Assembly: GCA_963682055.1 (NCBI GenBank) | Contig: OY821747.1 | Location: 32,796,126 to 32,860,125 of the forward strand | Reading direction: 5' to 3' | DNA from: Primula veris | Taxonomy: Eukaryota > Streptophyta > Magnoliopsida > Ericales > Primulaceae | DNA length: 64,000 bases | Shown here: positions 22,423-35,239 of the stretch, piece by piece | How positions within the stretch are numbered: the first letter of the stretch is position 1 | Layout: each line of letters begins with the position of its first letter | Notes under the pieces: model-generated | Databases searched by the model: none | Told to the model about the DNA's origin: nothing | The model's input: the letters and a program-made list of their open reading frames with translations, nothing else | Position numbers and translations under genes: made by a program

Positions 22423-24060
22423 CTACTTCTTCAAATGCACCCAAATTAGATCGCTTGGTTCGAAAACAACACGTTTTCGACTTTTATTCGTCACTCGCTC
22501 ATTGATCTTATTTTGTTTCTTAATCCGTTCTTTCACCTTCTTATGTATCTCTTTAACCAACTGGGCTTTCTTTTCTCCATCCATACTAACCCTCTCGTTG
22601 ATAGGTAATGGAGATAAATCCAAAGGTGTAATAGGATTAAAATCATAAACAATCTCAAAAGGACTGAGTTTCGTAACTCTATGCACACTACGATTATAAG
22701 CAAACTCGGCCATTGCTAGAGCCCCATCCCATGATTTCAGATTTTTACTAATAAGACTTCGAAGTAAAGTAGACAAAGTTCGGTTTACTACCTCGGTCTG
22801 CCCATCGGTTTGCGGGTGACATGCTGTACTAAATAGAAGTTTAGTACCCAATTTCTTCCACAACGTCTTCCAAAAGTAACTCAAGAACTTGACATCCCAA
22901 TCCGACATGATTGTTTTCAGAATACCATGTAGTTTCACAACTTCTCGAAAGAACAAGTCCGCAATATGCGATGCATCGTCCGTCTTGTGACACGGAATGA
23001 AATGAGCCATTTTTGAAAAACAATCTACTACCACAAAGATCGAATCCATACCCCGCTGTGTTTTTGGTAATCCCAATATAAAATCCATACTCACATCAAC
23101 CCATGGTTGATTCGGTACAGGTAATGGCATGTATAACCCTTGATTTGCTTCTTTGCTCTTGGACTTCTTACAAACTACACACTTCTCAATAACCCGATGT
23201 ATGTCTTTAATCATAGCAGGCCAATAGAAATGTTCTTTGACCATTTCCAAGGTCTTCTTTTCCCCAAAGTGTCCTGCCAGACCACCACTATGAGCCTCTC
23301 GAACTAACAATTCCCGAACCGAACAATTCGGAATTACAAGCTTTCCCATCCGAAAGAGATATCCCTCGTGGAGATAGAACCCATTCACGGCCTCTTTCTC
23401 ACATGCCAAATAGATAGAGGACAAATTTGAATCTTCTGAGTAATGATCCTTGATGAGTTCGAACCCAAGTAAGTTCGCACTCATCATCGATATAAGAGCA
23501 TGTCTTCGAGAAAGGGCATCGGCAACAACATTCGAATTCCCTTTCTTGAATTTGATAACATATGGAAATATTTCCATAAACTCGACCCATTTCGCATGTC
23601 TTCGGTTCAGTTTTGCTTGTCCCTTCAAATACTTTAAAGACTCGTAATCAGTGTGTATTACAAATTCCTTTGGAAGTAAATAATGCTGCCACACTTCCAA
23701 GGCTCGTATCAAGGAATAGAACTCCTTGTCGTAGGTGGAATAGTTGAGTCGAGAGCCACCCAACTTTTCACTGAAATAAGCAATTGGTCGCTTGTCTTGT
23801 ATAAGGACAACTCCTATGCCTACCCCGGATGCATCACACTCGATTTCGAAAGTTTTCGAAAAGTCAGGCAGAGCCAAAATTGGAGCCGAGCATAATCTCT
23901 CCTTTACTATCTCAAAACTCTTACAAGCAGCCTTATCAAATTTAAACGCACCATTAACTTTAGTACACTCAGTTAGAGGGGCTAACAAAGTGCTAAAGTT
24001 TTTCACGAAACGTCTATAAAATGATGCTAATCTATGAAAAACTTCAAACCTTCGAAACAC
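22423..24060 (-). pseudogene. Gypsy RT end, RNase H and integrase
   Basis: A 545-residue open piece. It begins in the RT thumb ([15 protein letters not shown]), continues with RNase H ([22 protein letters not shown]), then the integrase zinc region ([18 protein letters not shown]) and core ([35 protein letters not shown]). The three acidic core residues are visible, but the usual arginine in SDRD is tryptophan. It is in another frame from the upstream RT part, so it could not be translated as one polyprotein. Confidence 0.9.
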
Positions 24061-25459
24061 TAGTCGGCTCAGGCCATTCCTTGATTGCTTTTACTTTCTC
24101 CTCATCAACTTCAACACCCCTTTCTGAAACCACAAAACCAAGAAAGATGACTCGGTCTTGGCAAAAGTCAGATTTCTTCAAATTCCCAAAAAGCTTTTCT
24201 CGACATAGAACGTCGAGGACCAGTCGTAGATGCTCCAAATGCTCGGCAAAGGATTTGCTATAGATAAGTATGTCGTTGAAATAAACAACAACAAACTGCC
24301 CAATAAACTTACATAAGGCATGATTCATCAAACGCATAAAGGTGCTCGGTGCATTTGACAAACCGAATGGCATAACCAGCCATTCAAACAACCCTTGCTT
24401 CGTTTTGAAAGCGGTCTTCCACTCGTCACTTTCTTTCATACGGATTTGATGGTAACCACTCTTAAGATCAACTTTTGAAAAATATATTGAACCATGCAAT
24501 TCGTCGAGCATATCATCAAGGCGTGGTATTGGATAGCGATACTTTACAGTAATTTTGTTGATAGCCCGACTATCAACACACATACGCATGCTACCATCCT
24601 TCTTCGGCACGAATAATGCCGAAACTGAACAAGGACTCATCGATTCCCGAACGTACCCACGCTCTATCAACTCTGACACTTGACGATGCAATTCTTTGGC
24701 TTCCTCGGGATTACAATGATAGGCTGGTCGCTTAGGTAAAACAGCACCGGGAATGAGATTGATTTGATGTTCGATTCCACGAATCGGTGGCAAACCAGGT
24801 GGTAATTCCTCGGGGAACACATCCTCGAATTCCTCCAAAAGTTTTACAACTTGCGGTGGGAGTGAGGACTTGTCGGTGAGCATAATTTCCCGCATGAGCA
24901 ACACAAAAATCTGATCCTTAGCATCCAAGACCCGCTCGACTTCCCCGCGACTAACAATCAGATTTTCTCGCTTCGTCTTGCCTAAAATATCATTTCGAAT
25001 TTGCGCCAGTGTAAGTGGCGCAAGAGTGTGCTTCCTCCCATTCTTTTCTAATGAATAAGTATTCTTGAACCTGTCATGAATCACCCTCTGGTCATACTGC
25101 CATGGCCGGCCTAAAAGTAAATGACTAGCACTCATAGGTACAACGTCACAAAGAACTTCGTCGGTGTATCGGCCAATAGTGAAAGGAACCTTTACTTGCT
25201 CGGAGACCCGAATATCACCCACCTCGTTAAGCCAACGCAGTTTGTACGGGCTAGGATGCTTCATCATAGCCAATCCCAATTTCTCCACCAGCGTAGTGGA
25301 TGCCACGCTTGTAAAACTCCCTCCATCGATGATAACTCCGCACACCTTTTCACTCACTTTGCATCGAGTGTGAAATATGTTCTCTCGTTGTTCATCGGTA
25401 GTGACGGGCTGTACGTTAAGAGCGCGCCGAACAACAATGACCTTTCCATCTTCAGCCAC
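24044..25459 (-). pseudogene. Gypsy protease and reverse transcriptase
   Basis: A 471-residue open piece. The protease carries GVIIDGGSFTSVAS, with DGGS in place of the retroviral DSG. RT has the order VSALFVPKKDGSMRMCVDSR, YPIPRLDDMLDEL, FSKVDLKSGYHQIRM and MPFGLSNAPSTF. The catalytic box reads YFNDILIYS, where the family has YxDD, so one catalytic aspartate is asparagine. A frameshift near 24050-24060 ends the frame in the thumb. Confidence 0.9.
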
Positions 25460-25528
25460 ATCTAAAGAATCATCATCGGACTTTTGAACTTCCTCCTCGA
25501 CTTCTTCTTCGCTCTCAATTTCAGATTC

Positions 25529-25792
25529 TCAGATAATCATAACTTTCCGATTTGGACATTCTGAAGCGATATGACCATGTCCTTGACAACGAAAGCATTT
25601 CAAGTCCCGATGCCTCGGGTTAGGTCTTGAAACCTCATCTTTTTTTGGTCCAGCCATGGGTGCTTTCCCCATGTCAACCCATCCGACCCGGTTGGTGGTC
25701 AGGACAGTCTTCCCTTCAAACATTGTGGTGCTTGTGTACTTTCCACCACTTGGCTGAGAGGAGAATGGACGAGTGCTGACCTTTCGCTTTCT
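25529..25792 (-). pseudogene. Gypsy gag nucleocapsid segment with zinc knuckle
   Basis: In the same frame as gag but separated from it by a TAA (25793-25795) and from pol by a TGA (25529-25531). It contains the CCHC motif CFRCQGHGHIASEC. An acidic linker (about 25460-25528) joins it to the protease part. Gag and pol were evidently one frame. Confidence 0.85.
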
Positions 25793-26572
25793 TTAACGCT
25801 CCACCTTCAACGCCAATTTAATCACGTCCTCCAAGAAGACAAATGGTTGCAACTCCACGGTATCCGCTATATCATCATTGAGACCCCGTAAGAACCGAGC
25901 GATGGTTTGCTCTTGCGGCTCTGGAAGGTTACACCTCATCTTCGCAGTTTCGAAATTCTTAACATACTCCTCTACGCTCATAGCTCCTTGCCGAAGAGAT
26001 TGTAATTGTAGGTACAACTCTTGGCAGTAGTACTCCGGTACGAAACGACGTTGCATAAGCCGTTTCATGATCCTCCAACCTCGGACTTCCTCCTCTCCAT
26101 CCCGACGCCTCTGCCCTTTCAAATTCTCCCACCACAAATGAGCATATTCGGTGAACTCAAGTGCGGCGAAGCGAACTTTCCTCTCCTCGGTTACATCGTA
26201 GAATTCAAAGAGTTTTTCAACACGCTGCTCCCATTCGAGGTAATCTTCGGGCGAGCTATTACCCTTGAATGGAGGTATTTTGATGTTCACGTTACGATCG
26301 GGATTGTCATAACACCTTTGTCGACGTCTCGGTGCCCCTTCATATTCTTCTTCGGCATATTCACTCAAGTCACCGGTATGACTTTGGTGACTACGATCAT
26401 CTTGCTCATATGGTGGTGGTTGTGGTTGTTGGTTTTGGAGACGCATCTCCGCCATCTCCGCTTGCATGGCCTCGATTTGGCGCTCAAGCCGATAGATTTT
26501 GGCTTGGTCGAGCGTCATGCCTCTTGGAATTCGAGCTACATTTTCGTCGGACTGGTGTGACTTGATCGACAT
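25793..26572 (-). pseudogene. Gypsy gag (retrotrans_gag family)
   Basis: 259 residues: a short coiled-coil region (YRLERQIEAMQAEMAEMRLQ), a glutamine/proline and acidic stretch, then the capsid-like domain with IPPFKGNSSPEDYLEWEQRV, WWENLKGQRR and LYLQLQSLRQGAMSVEEYV. It ends at a TAA before the zinc knuckle. It starts 20 bases inside the 5' LTR boundary, near the primer site. Confidence 0.88.
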
Positions 26573-26576
26573 CCTT

Positions 26577-26588
26577 GCTCTGATACCA
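26577..26588 (-). other. Primer binding site of the gypsy element, tRNA-Met type
   Basis: The minus strand reads TGGTATCAGAGC three bases inside the right LTR. Confidence 0.92.
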
Positions 26589-26591
26589 ATA

Positions 26592-27385
26592 TGATGTGCC
26601 CGGGAATGCTAAGATGTCGGTAAGTCGCTGATTTTAGGAGTACTCGAATAAAGAAACCAACTCTTTGTGTTTGATAAGCCGAAGGCGCCATAAACAAGAT
26701 GGGTTGGGGTTCTAATGAAACAAGCTTGATAAGCCCGAAGGCGCCACAAACAAGTTCCGTTAGGATGATTCACCACACTCCGGAGAGATAAGAATGGGAG
26801 TGATAAGAATCGGGGTTTAACTCGCCACTAACAATCTGAATTCCACAAATTGCAAGATAAGAGTAAAAGGATAAACAAACAAAAAAAAAGCTTAATTCTT
26901 TATATCATTCAAGTGTGTTTATAACTTGATACATATGGCTTTATATAGAGCCAAAAAACGTCACCCTAATGACAGGATAAGATCTACAACTTAGATTACT
27001 TGAATCTAGTTAGATACATTCATAAAAACCTTTTACATTTATCTATATCATTAAGTAGGGACTTTGACCACTAGATACACTTAATATAAGCCTATCCACG
27101 TCCATAAGCATGCACTAACAATGTCAAATGCTTAGATTACACCCCCCTTGGCAGATTAGAATCATTGAATGTGCAGATTCATGCATCGAATTAATGCACT
27201 CCTTGAAATAGCCAAAATTCGATGTATCGGCAAAGTTGCTACTCAAAGCTATCAAATGAGTTAATTCCTTTGTCATAAGCACTTCATTACCAATTTCGAG
27301 CTTCTTAGATTTTGACCGAGTAACCGGACCCACATGAGGAATATTGAGCTTAGATTCATAATCGAATGCCACATGATGCACATCA
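26592..27385 (-). repeat. 5' LTR of the gypsy element
   Basis: 794 bases, matching 21423-22214. It carries the same pol-tail open stretch (27124-27381), which has no function at this end. Confidence 0.92.
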
Positions 27386-28109
27386 AAATGGGAAAGGAAA
27401 TGTTATGTTCATGCTCTTGCGCTGTGCGCCACTGTCTTGTATTTCCGTATCATGTAGACGAGAGTTTGCTAGTCTGGTTGCAATATATTTTAGTTATTCT
27501 TATATTGTTTTTTGTGCTCCTATCTTAGCTCCATGTTGTTTGCACTGTCTCTGATTAAATCTTTTTGATTCACTCAGCCATGCTATGCTAAGTCTTAACT
27601 TCGCATAGAGCAGCTAACATAAACCTCGCTCTCTTTTGTTTAGAGCTATTTAAGTTTAGTTTAGAAGCTCAGTTACTGCAGAATCTGGGTCTGGTCCCAA
27701 ATGATTTGGTGTGAATACGTACTTACCCAAAAAACAACTTCTTGCTCCATAACAGAAAAGCGATAAAACTGATTGGAAAGGTAACTTCACTTGAACCGAT
27801 TATTGATATGAAATCAGAGAAGAATTAATAAGAATACAGACAGTTATTCCACTCTTATGCTTGTTATTTGTTAATACAGAAATAAAAATAAATGAACAAT
27901 AAGAACATGACATTTCACAAAAACAAGAATGTCACAAATTGCCTTAACCTAGTATACACTCATAACATGTCGCACCAAAAAAATTAATTAATATGATAGT
28001 TTCTGTACACAACTTGCATTTGCTGCTAGAGATATGCGATGTAGATCCACGATCAGTATCCACCCTATACAATCACCAAAAAATGTTTTTGTAGTTCTCA
28101 TTTTACAAA
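27386..28109. other. Spacer and 3' flank of the kinesin pseudogene
   Basis: No gene recognised. The part next to 28110 is presumably the kinesin 3' UTR on the minus strand. Confidence 0.5.
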
Positions 28110-31100
28110 TCACATGGACTGACGACCATCTGTCCTTTGTTTTGGTCGTTCCTCTTGTATTTCTTCTAAATCATCCTCGTCCCCATTCTTTCCTGCCTGT
28201 TGTTTCCAATATGACACTTGTTTCTTCAAACGAGCCACCTCCTTTGATGAAACATTCTTGCTCGCATCATTTACAATTGATCGTACCCTTGACGCATACC
28301 TAATAAACAGATTAGCAATTGTGTCAAGGCATAACCGAGTCGTCTTCCTATCTATTTATATGGCACTGCATCGTTATGTTATAATCAAGCTTTATCGACA
28401 CCCTGCCAAGTTATTTTTTCTTAGGGAAACTAATTGGTCTAACTTAAACAAGTATGTAATCCTCAAGAGATGTTAAAGAAATTTTCTAGCAATGCCATAG
28501 TCATGGTGATTTGGCGAGATTCACCTTATGAATCATTGATCGAGTGATATTTGTGTTTGTTTTTAAATATAATTGGTCTTCGGAAAAACAAATTGCAAAC
28601 AAAACTAGGGAATTTTCGAAATAGTTTGAGGTAATTGTTCCTTAAACCTGACTCATCAAAAGCAAATTCCCGAAATCCTTTCATCAAAATTAAGCAAACA
28701 GAAAATGTTAGTCAGATTAAATGGTTCAAAAAAGAAAGCATATCTTTTTAAGTGTCAGACCTTCAAGAAAGAAAATATTTTTGACACCGGCAAATGTAGT
28801 AATAATACAACATACAAGAGATAAAGAAGCTTACATAAGAGAATTGTAAGACTCATCCAAGTTTGAATCAGCCGGAGATACGTTCACAAACATGAGTGTT
28901 TTAGCATTTCCACCAATTGAATCACTCATTAACATAGTCAATTTGTGATTTCTATAAGGTATGTGTTGACTACCAGAAGAAAGAGCACTGATAACATCAC
29001 CAAGAGCTGAAAGTGACTTGTTTATGCTTTGAGCTTCTTTGAGTTGCTTACCGGCAGATCCTGACTTCTTATTTCTCTCGGACCCAGCAAGATCAACAAA
29101 ACTCAACTACACAAGGTATACCATTAGAAATTAGAATGATCAGATGGTCGAGTTAACATACCTTTGACTAAAAGAGGCAAAAAGAAGTAGAAGTCTAAAA
29201 TGAACACTGGTTTTGTAATAGCCTTCTATCATGTTTGAAAACTTAATCTGAATTCCCATCAAATAGACATCTTTAGCTTAATTTGCAATGACAATGGAGG
29301 ATCTAGACATTTGTATTATTTTTCTAATTTTTTAGCGGATAGCTATAACCTCACTCATTTTGCAAAATTCTTGGTCAGATTTGATGTCATATTAATATAC
29401 ACACATATGACTTGGACTGTGACAGAAGTAATTCAGTGCCAAAGTGACCAAAGCACAGGCTTCGGGACTCAAGATTGGTGCAGGTCTAAGTTTGTTTAGA
29501 GGGTGACTGGCTTTGGCCTTACAGTTTCAATTGAAACACATTCTCTTTAATTAAAAAAAAAAAAGGATAGTTTTGGTCACCCTAAGTTCAGATTAAACGG
29601 TATAACTTTTTTAAAAGTTCCTCAACATGCAAATTTAGAAAGGCAAATGATAATGTAAGCCCCGGGGAATCGATTAAGAGTCACAAACACGGTGCATTAG
29701 ATGCAATCAAGGTTTAAGACATTTTTAAATAATACCCTGGTAATAATGGTCATATTGGTGTAATAAATGCTATCACTTGTACGAATAAATGTTACCATCA
29801 TAGTATTCAATATTTTACAAAGTTAACCCGTAGATATCAAGTATTTTTTTGGCTCGGATTAAGCACCCAAATGGTCTTTCTACCTTATTCAGTAAACCTT
29901 TCGTCTATTTAGTGATTTAATGCTTGCTTGGAAGGTAGTAAATAAGGTAATAATTCATTCTTATTAGTTAGTCCAACTTTTGACTTTATTAAAACTAATT
30001 ATGGCTTAACATATAACCTAGGAGCACACATTAGCAAGACCCATTTAGAAACAAGTAACAACATAAATTGTAATAAAACCGACCCTTATGAACTATTATG
30101 AGTCTGGTATATGTTTATCATTTTAGTAACTTTATTTATACTATGATGACCAACTATGTTACATATTTCAAATTCATTCTGGACTTCGATTCAGGAGTGG
30201 ACAAAGACTGTAACTATATCAATGTGCGAAAGTAAGTGCTAAATTATCATTTTCAATATTCACCAACTTAATTGTGGCTAATACAGAAAATAGAGCATGT
30301 ATAATCTAAAGCACTGCATATTGATGGTAGTAACTTACCTTTCCTCTTGATACAGACTGAGTTAGAAGATTGGTACTCTCAATAACAATTGAAAATATTA
30401 AATGAGATCTTGAACTCTCCTCATTCATGAATGTTCCACTTGTATGACGACACTCAAATCCTCTTTGCATAATGATCTTCAGTTCATCATATCCTGCTAT
30501 TGATAAAGTAGTTGCATTTTCCACAAACACCATACCCTGTACAGAGAATGTATATACAGCAAAGTATGATGGTTAATAAAATGAGAAGCAGTAACAAAAA
30601 AGAAATTGATAAACCAGTATAATACAATATCATTGTATTAAATCAACCACGCAATTATTTCAACTACCTTTGCATCCTTCTTGATATCCAATTTTGACTG
30701 TTTTGCATGCTTCGGTAGCAAAAGATCAACAAGTGTATCTTGATATAACTCAACCATATACACCTGCAAGTGTCATTTAAATAGGCAAAGTAAAGAAACA
30801 GATTGGGTCGTGACAGCTACATGGTGAATAAGTTAATGATGAAGAGGAGTACTCGTAGTGGAATTCGAATGAGCTGTGTGTATCATATATTATAACAAAG
30901 TGCTACTATATGATTTATTACATAAGTTAATTGACAAGTAGAATCTTAATAATAAATGACCATTACCTTTAAGGAAAATGAATATTTATTGCTCTCTCTC
31001 TTTAGAACTCTGAAAAGTTCACGTGTGGCCCGTGGTGTTAGACCGATATTATTCTCTGAGCCATAAATCGTAAACGTCTTCCCGGAACCAGTTTGGCCAT

Positions 31101-34100
31101 AGGCAAATATGCACACATTATAGCCATCTATGGCAGATTGGACAAGATACTGTCACAAGAATTAGAATCGTCAAATCAAAAACGGATTATTACCTCAGGG
31201 ATATTTTTAACCTTCGGAGATTATAGCAGAAATACAAAAATGAGAATTCCAATACCTTCGTATCCTCAAAAACATTTTCTTGGGTAGCATTTCCATCAAA
31301 TACTCGATCATATAAATGTTGCTTCATATCATCTTTCCAGCGATGTTCAACTGTAAACTCATCAACGCTTGTAAGCACGTTAAGTTCCTTTTGAGTGGTC
31401 TCTTTTTCACTCAAAGGCCTTATCCGGCAAAAGACTCTGATTTTACCCTTCATATCTGAAATTTACCAAAATAAAAACAGACGGTCAGGGACAATGCAAA
31501 TTAAACGAGGTACATGATCAGTCTTTTAGCTCAATCGGAAATCTAATAAAATCAAATATACAGAGTTAAAACAGTATGAACATTAAATTTGAAGCATGCT
31601 TCAAAACAGAGTGAATATTTAAAATCCTACAATAACAGGTCGAAAAAGAAAGAGTTGTACCTTCTATTGTATTAAAATATCGCTTCCTCAAAACTTGTTC
31701 CCCTTTGTATAGTGTTTCCAACTCGGACAATTGGGCCCCCTGCATCCTAATAACTGCAGCAGTTTGCTCATTCTTCCTATCAATATCCTACAAGTAACAA
31801 ATTTAGCTACATCGTTATGTAAGTACTTATTATAATCAATCTAAATTGAAAGAATGTAGCAAACTGAAAAGGTTACTGAACTACTTTTGAAATTCCAAAA
31901 GAAGAAGATTTAATCACCTCTTTCATTTCTCTCAGTTCCTCTATTTCTTTCAAGTTATATTTTATAGTGGACAGTTCAGTATCTCTGAGAGCAAGAGACG
32001 ATTGTGTCACATCTAAATCTTGAGTAACCCTTTTCAACTTATTTTCGAGTTCATAGATTTCAAGCTTCAAGACCTTGCCTGCTTGTTCAAAGTTCTTTTC
32101 TAGGATTTCCATCTGCATTCAAGAGTCGCACATTTTGTTCATTGACCAATTTAAATCAAGTTACACTTACATAATAAAAGCAATAAAGACCGTAGTTTAC
32201 CTTCTCTTTATGTGCTTTCTCAAGATTTGCATTTTTTTCTTCTAACAATAATTTATCATTCAATAGCCTTTTATTTTTTTCTTCTAACAAAATATTTTCA
32301 TTCAATAGCCTTTTTGTCGTTTCTTCAGCTGCATGCAGCTCGACGTCACGGACTTTTAGTTCATATTGAATCTGCTGTAATACCTGTGTTTAAAGCTTGT
32401 CAGTATTAAGAAAATTTAAAGCATCCTAGTCAAACAATAATCGATTACACAAGAGACGACACATCATAACCACTTCAAAAATACCATAAACTATTTTATA
32501 TTTACACCATCATCAAATTAAAAATCATCTTGAACGACTTTTGTTTTTTTAGTAAAATACAATCATTTTGAACCAAAAATGACCAAACAAAAATACATAA
32601 AAACGCGTCATGCAATATCATTTTTTATAAGAAAATCATACTAGATGTTGCAAATACCTAGAAAGCGAAGATCAAAACAGACATCAAAGGATCCAAACAA
32701 GTTTGCTGGTTATGGACACGAAAATTTACAAAAACCAAATATTTTCTATCATTTAGCAAAAAGACAAATTATTTGCTATTTGTAAAGCATGAGTAGTTCT
32801 GCCTCTACATGACAGTAATCTTTTTTCCTGAACTTGAAACCTTTGAAACCCTGAGATAAAAAAGTTGTTGGACTTGAAGACGTGATCACACACATGTAAG
32901 CACAAACTTACACACAAATAAAAACTTCACTGCATATGATGTCATGAACACATACACATGATAAGTGATTAAATATGTAAAAAAAAAAATCTCTAACCCA
33001 CCTGGGTATCTGCTTCAAGTAGCTCATTTTTGTGACTGCTCAAAGAAACTAAATTATCAAGCATTGCCAACTTTTCTACCATCCTTTGGTTCTCCATGAG
33101 TGCAGCCTGTACCATAAATAAAAAGGATTATCATTAATTGAGACGGAGTGTATTACGAAACTAATTTCAGAAAAAAAAAACTAATAAATGCATGTAGCTC
33201 TTCCGATAACTGGAAATGCATGCCAAGTTTATAAGATAAATTCAAATTTGCATCAGATGTTCAAAGGAAGAATGAAACTAATAAATCACTCGTGCGTAAA
33301 CAACAACAGAGTTTATTTTTAACATTTGAGAAAATTTTGATGGCTCACTAAAACGAAAATTATCCTAAATCCTAGGCGGAAAGTCAACATAAATATTTAC
33401 TGACCAATTACTTAATCCCCGAAGGAGGTGATCTGAACCTTAAGCTACACCCAGGAAATGACTTTTCCTTATAAACATTACATTGGATGGCTTACAATAT
33501 TGATTACTTACTTGATTAGAGATTTTTTGTGATTCTTCAAGAGCTTTGGACAACTCCTGAATACGCTTCTCATTTCCATCATCAGATGGAGGCTTAATAT
33601 TATTAGTAGAAACTCCATTTTGTGACAAAGTAACAGTTTTTGCTTTAGAGTAGCGCGTAACATCACGTCATTAATATGAGTTTGCAAAGCAACACATATT
33701 TCCTCTCCCTGAATTGAATTTATTAACCAATTTAAGAACAAAATAACAAATATTATGATAAAGTAAAGAAAAGAATTATAAATTTCATTTATTGGCATAA
33801 ACATGTCATAAGATCACCTGCTTAGTTTCAAACTGGAAAATATGCAAAACTCCAGCAACTCTCATCTTAAAGAAAACGGCACTATTACTACTCCCAAATT
33901 GCATTATATCTCTCAACTCAGCCGAATGTAAGTACTCTCTTGGAACTGGACGGAAAAAATGAACCTGCAATGAAACGAATAATCTGAGAGTACTTAGCAT
34001 TTAGCAGTCAATTTAAATACAAAAAAAAATTCAATTTTTTTTTAAAAATAAAATAAATTGGAGCTGTATTTACACCTCTAAGAAAATCAATAGTTTCTAG

Positions 34101-34708
34101 ACTCACCCTGCGTTTATTAATTCCCATAATAATTCTCCCCGGTAGAAGTCCAATAGGATCATCAATCTTGCGAACACTAAAGAAAACTGAACTACCATAG
34201 GGAAGTGTTCTCAATATATTGGCGTTCTGCAAAAATAAATTAAATTATATTCTGCAAAAATAAATTAAATTATATTCTAACATATAATAGCATCACAAAA
34301 GCAGAAGTTGCAACCAAAAAATCAAACCTCTTCCTTTGAAAGCTAATTTTCTCAATAACACCAACCAAACAAGCCTTTTCCAGCTGGTGTGGTTGCAGCT
34401 TACGAGCTTACTGTTTTGTTTATTTGCTTAAAAGTTGATCTGCATTTTGTTTTCTAGCTTAAAAGCTGAGCATTTCTGTTTTTTCTGGCCTAAAAAAGCT
34501 TCAACTGAAAGATCTAGCTTTTACTTTACTAAAAAGATGTAACCAAGCAAGCCAAGACTCTCATCACAGTGGAAATTATAAGAAAAAATACTTACGAAGA
34601 TGAAAAACTGGAATCATCACTGTCATAATCATCGCTGTTGGACAGGACTGTAGAGGTACGTGAAGGTGTCCCATGTCCATTGCTAGTAGTCACTGAAGAT
34701 TTACCCAT
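28110..34708 (-). pseudogene. KCBP-type kinesin (KIN-14, ZWICHEL-like), missing MyTH4-FERM exons and frameshifted
   Basis: Fourteen exons can be placed with GT-AG borders: 34708-34596, 34226-34107, 33964-33818, 33708-33512, 33106-33002, 32383-32201, 32112-31918, 31787-31661, 31455-31256, 31149-30967, 30763-30668, 30536-30339, 29106-28835 and 28299-28110. They encode the N-terminal leader (NSDDYDSDDSSF), the last FERM lobe (VHFFRPVPREYLHSAELRD), coiled coil, and a complete minus-end motor with GQTGSGKT, NEESSRSH and DLAGSE. The C-terminal calmodulin-binding segment is RLKKQVSYWKQQ. KCBP normally has MyTH4 and full FERM domains after the leader; here only 370 bases separate exons 1 and 2, and their phases do not fit. 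The 33708-33512 exon is 197 bases where 198 are needed; one base is missing near 33652-33656, creating an early stop. Splice sites and motor remain clean, so the damage is recent. An assembly error is possible. Confidence 0.85.
34335..34556. repeat. Inverted-repeat sequence related to the satellite, inside the kinesin gap
   Basis: It has CCAACCAAACAAGCC at the left, GTGTGGTTGCAGCTT and TTGCTTAAAAG in the interior, and AACCAAGCAAGCC at the right. These share words with the satellite monomer (GCAACCAAACAAG, GCTTAAAAGCTT). It lies where the missing MyTH4-FERM exons should be. Borders are approximate. Confidence 0.45.
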
Positions 34709-35239
34709 ACCCAAGCTATGAGCCGTTAACTAATTTACCAAATTGCCATTCACCAATAAGAGTTCCAAGTGAACCCTGAAAGTTTTTTGTAACTTGATTT
34801 TAACCTTTTGCTTCTTCAACTAATTAAGCTCTCCCACCTAAGCCTAGCAAAATTTGAGAATAGAATAATATCAATAAACAGGTGTACGTGTAATACTCTA
34901 TGCAGTCCTTGTTATTCATCGTATACAAGGAATGCAACTTACATTAACTTTTCAAATTCGCCCACCAGTGGAACATTATTTATTATCCTTTTTTAAACAA
35001 GAAAAAGTCAAAACAGGAAAATAGCTAAACTGTGATGTCCATTTTGGAAAGGGACAAATATATTAGAACATCCTGAAGAGGAATTCCTAGACAAAAATAT
35101 GGAACCTGAGGGGAAGAACATGTATTTTTTTTTTTATCAAATTAGTGGTCTGCAACACTAACTAAAACGTGAGCTTGTTCACGGTAACATATCAACAAGA
35201 TAATCAGAAAAAAAACTGGTTCAGAGATAAATATGAGTT
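34709..35239. other. Upstream region of the kinesin pseudogene
   Basis: The probable 5' UTR and promoter on the minus strand. No box stands out. Nothing else recognised. Confidence 0.45.

Larger units (their letters stand above)
21423..27385 (-). mobile_element. Ty3/gypsy LTR retrotransposon, defective, chromovirus-like
   Basis: LTRs at 21423-22214 and 26592-27385 have inverted ends (TGATGTGC and GCACATCA in the right copy) and differ at roughly twenty places by eye. Flanks are AAATA on the left and AAATG on the right, so a 4-base AAAT duplication or a 5-base one with a mutation. Gag, protease, reverse transcriptase, RNase H and integrase follow on the minus strand in the gypsy order. In-frame stops and frameshifts break the polyprotein. 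It lies between the receptor kinase and the kinesin. Confidence 0.93.

Noticed and set aside
26021..26560. Plus-strand frame of 179 codons over the gypsy gag
   Set aside because: Antisense shadow of gag. It has no domain and ends arbitrarily.
34107..34708. Direct splicing of the kinesin leader exon (34708-34596) to the FERM exon (34226-34107) as a normal short isoform
   Set aside because: The leader exon ends with two bases of a codon while the FERM exon starts in phase zero, and no nearby acceptor restores the phase. Lost exons explain it better.
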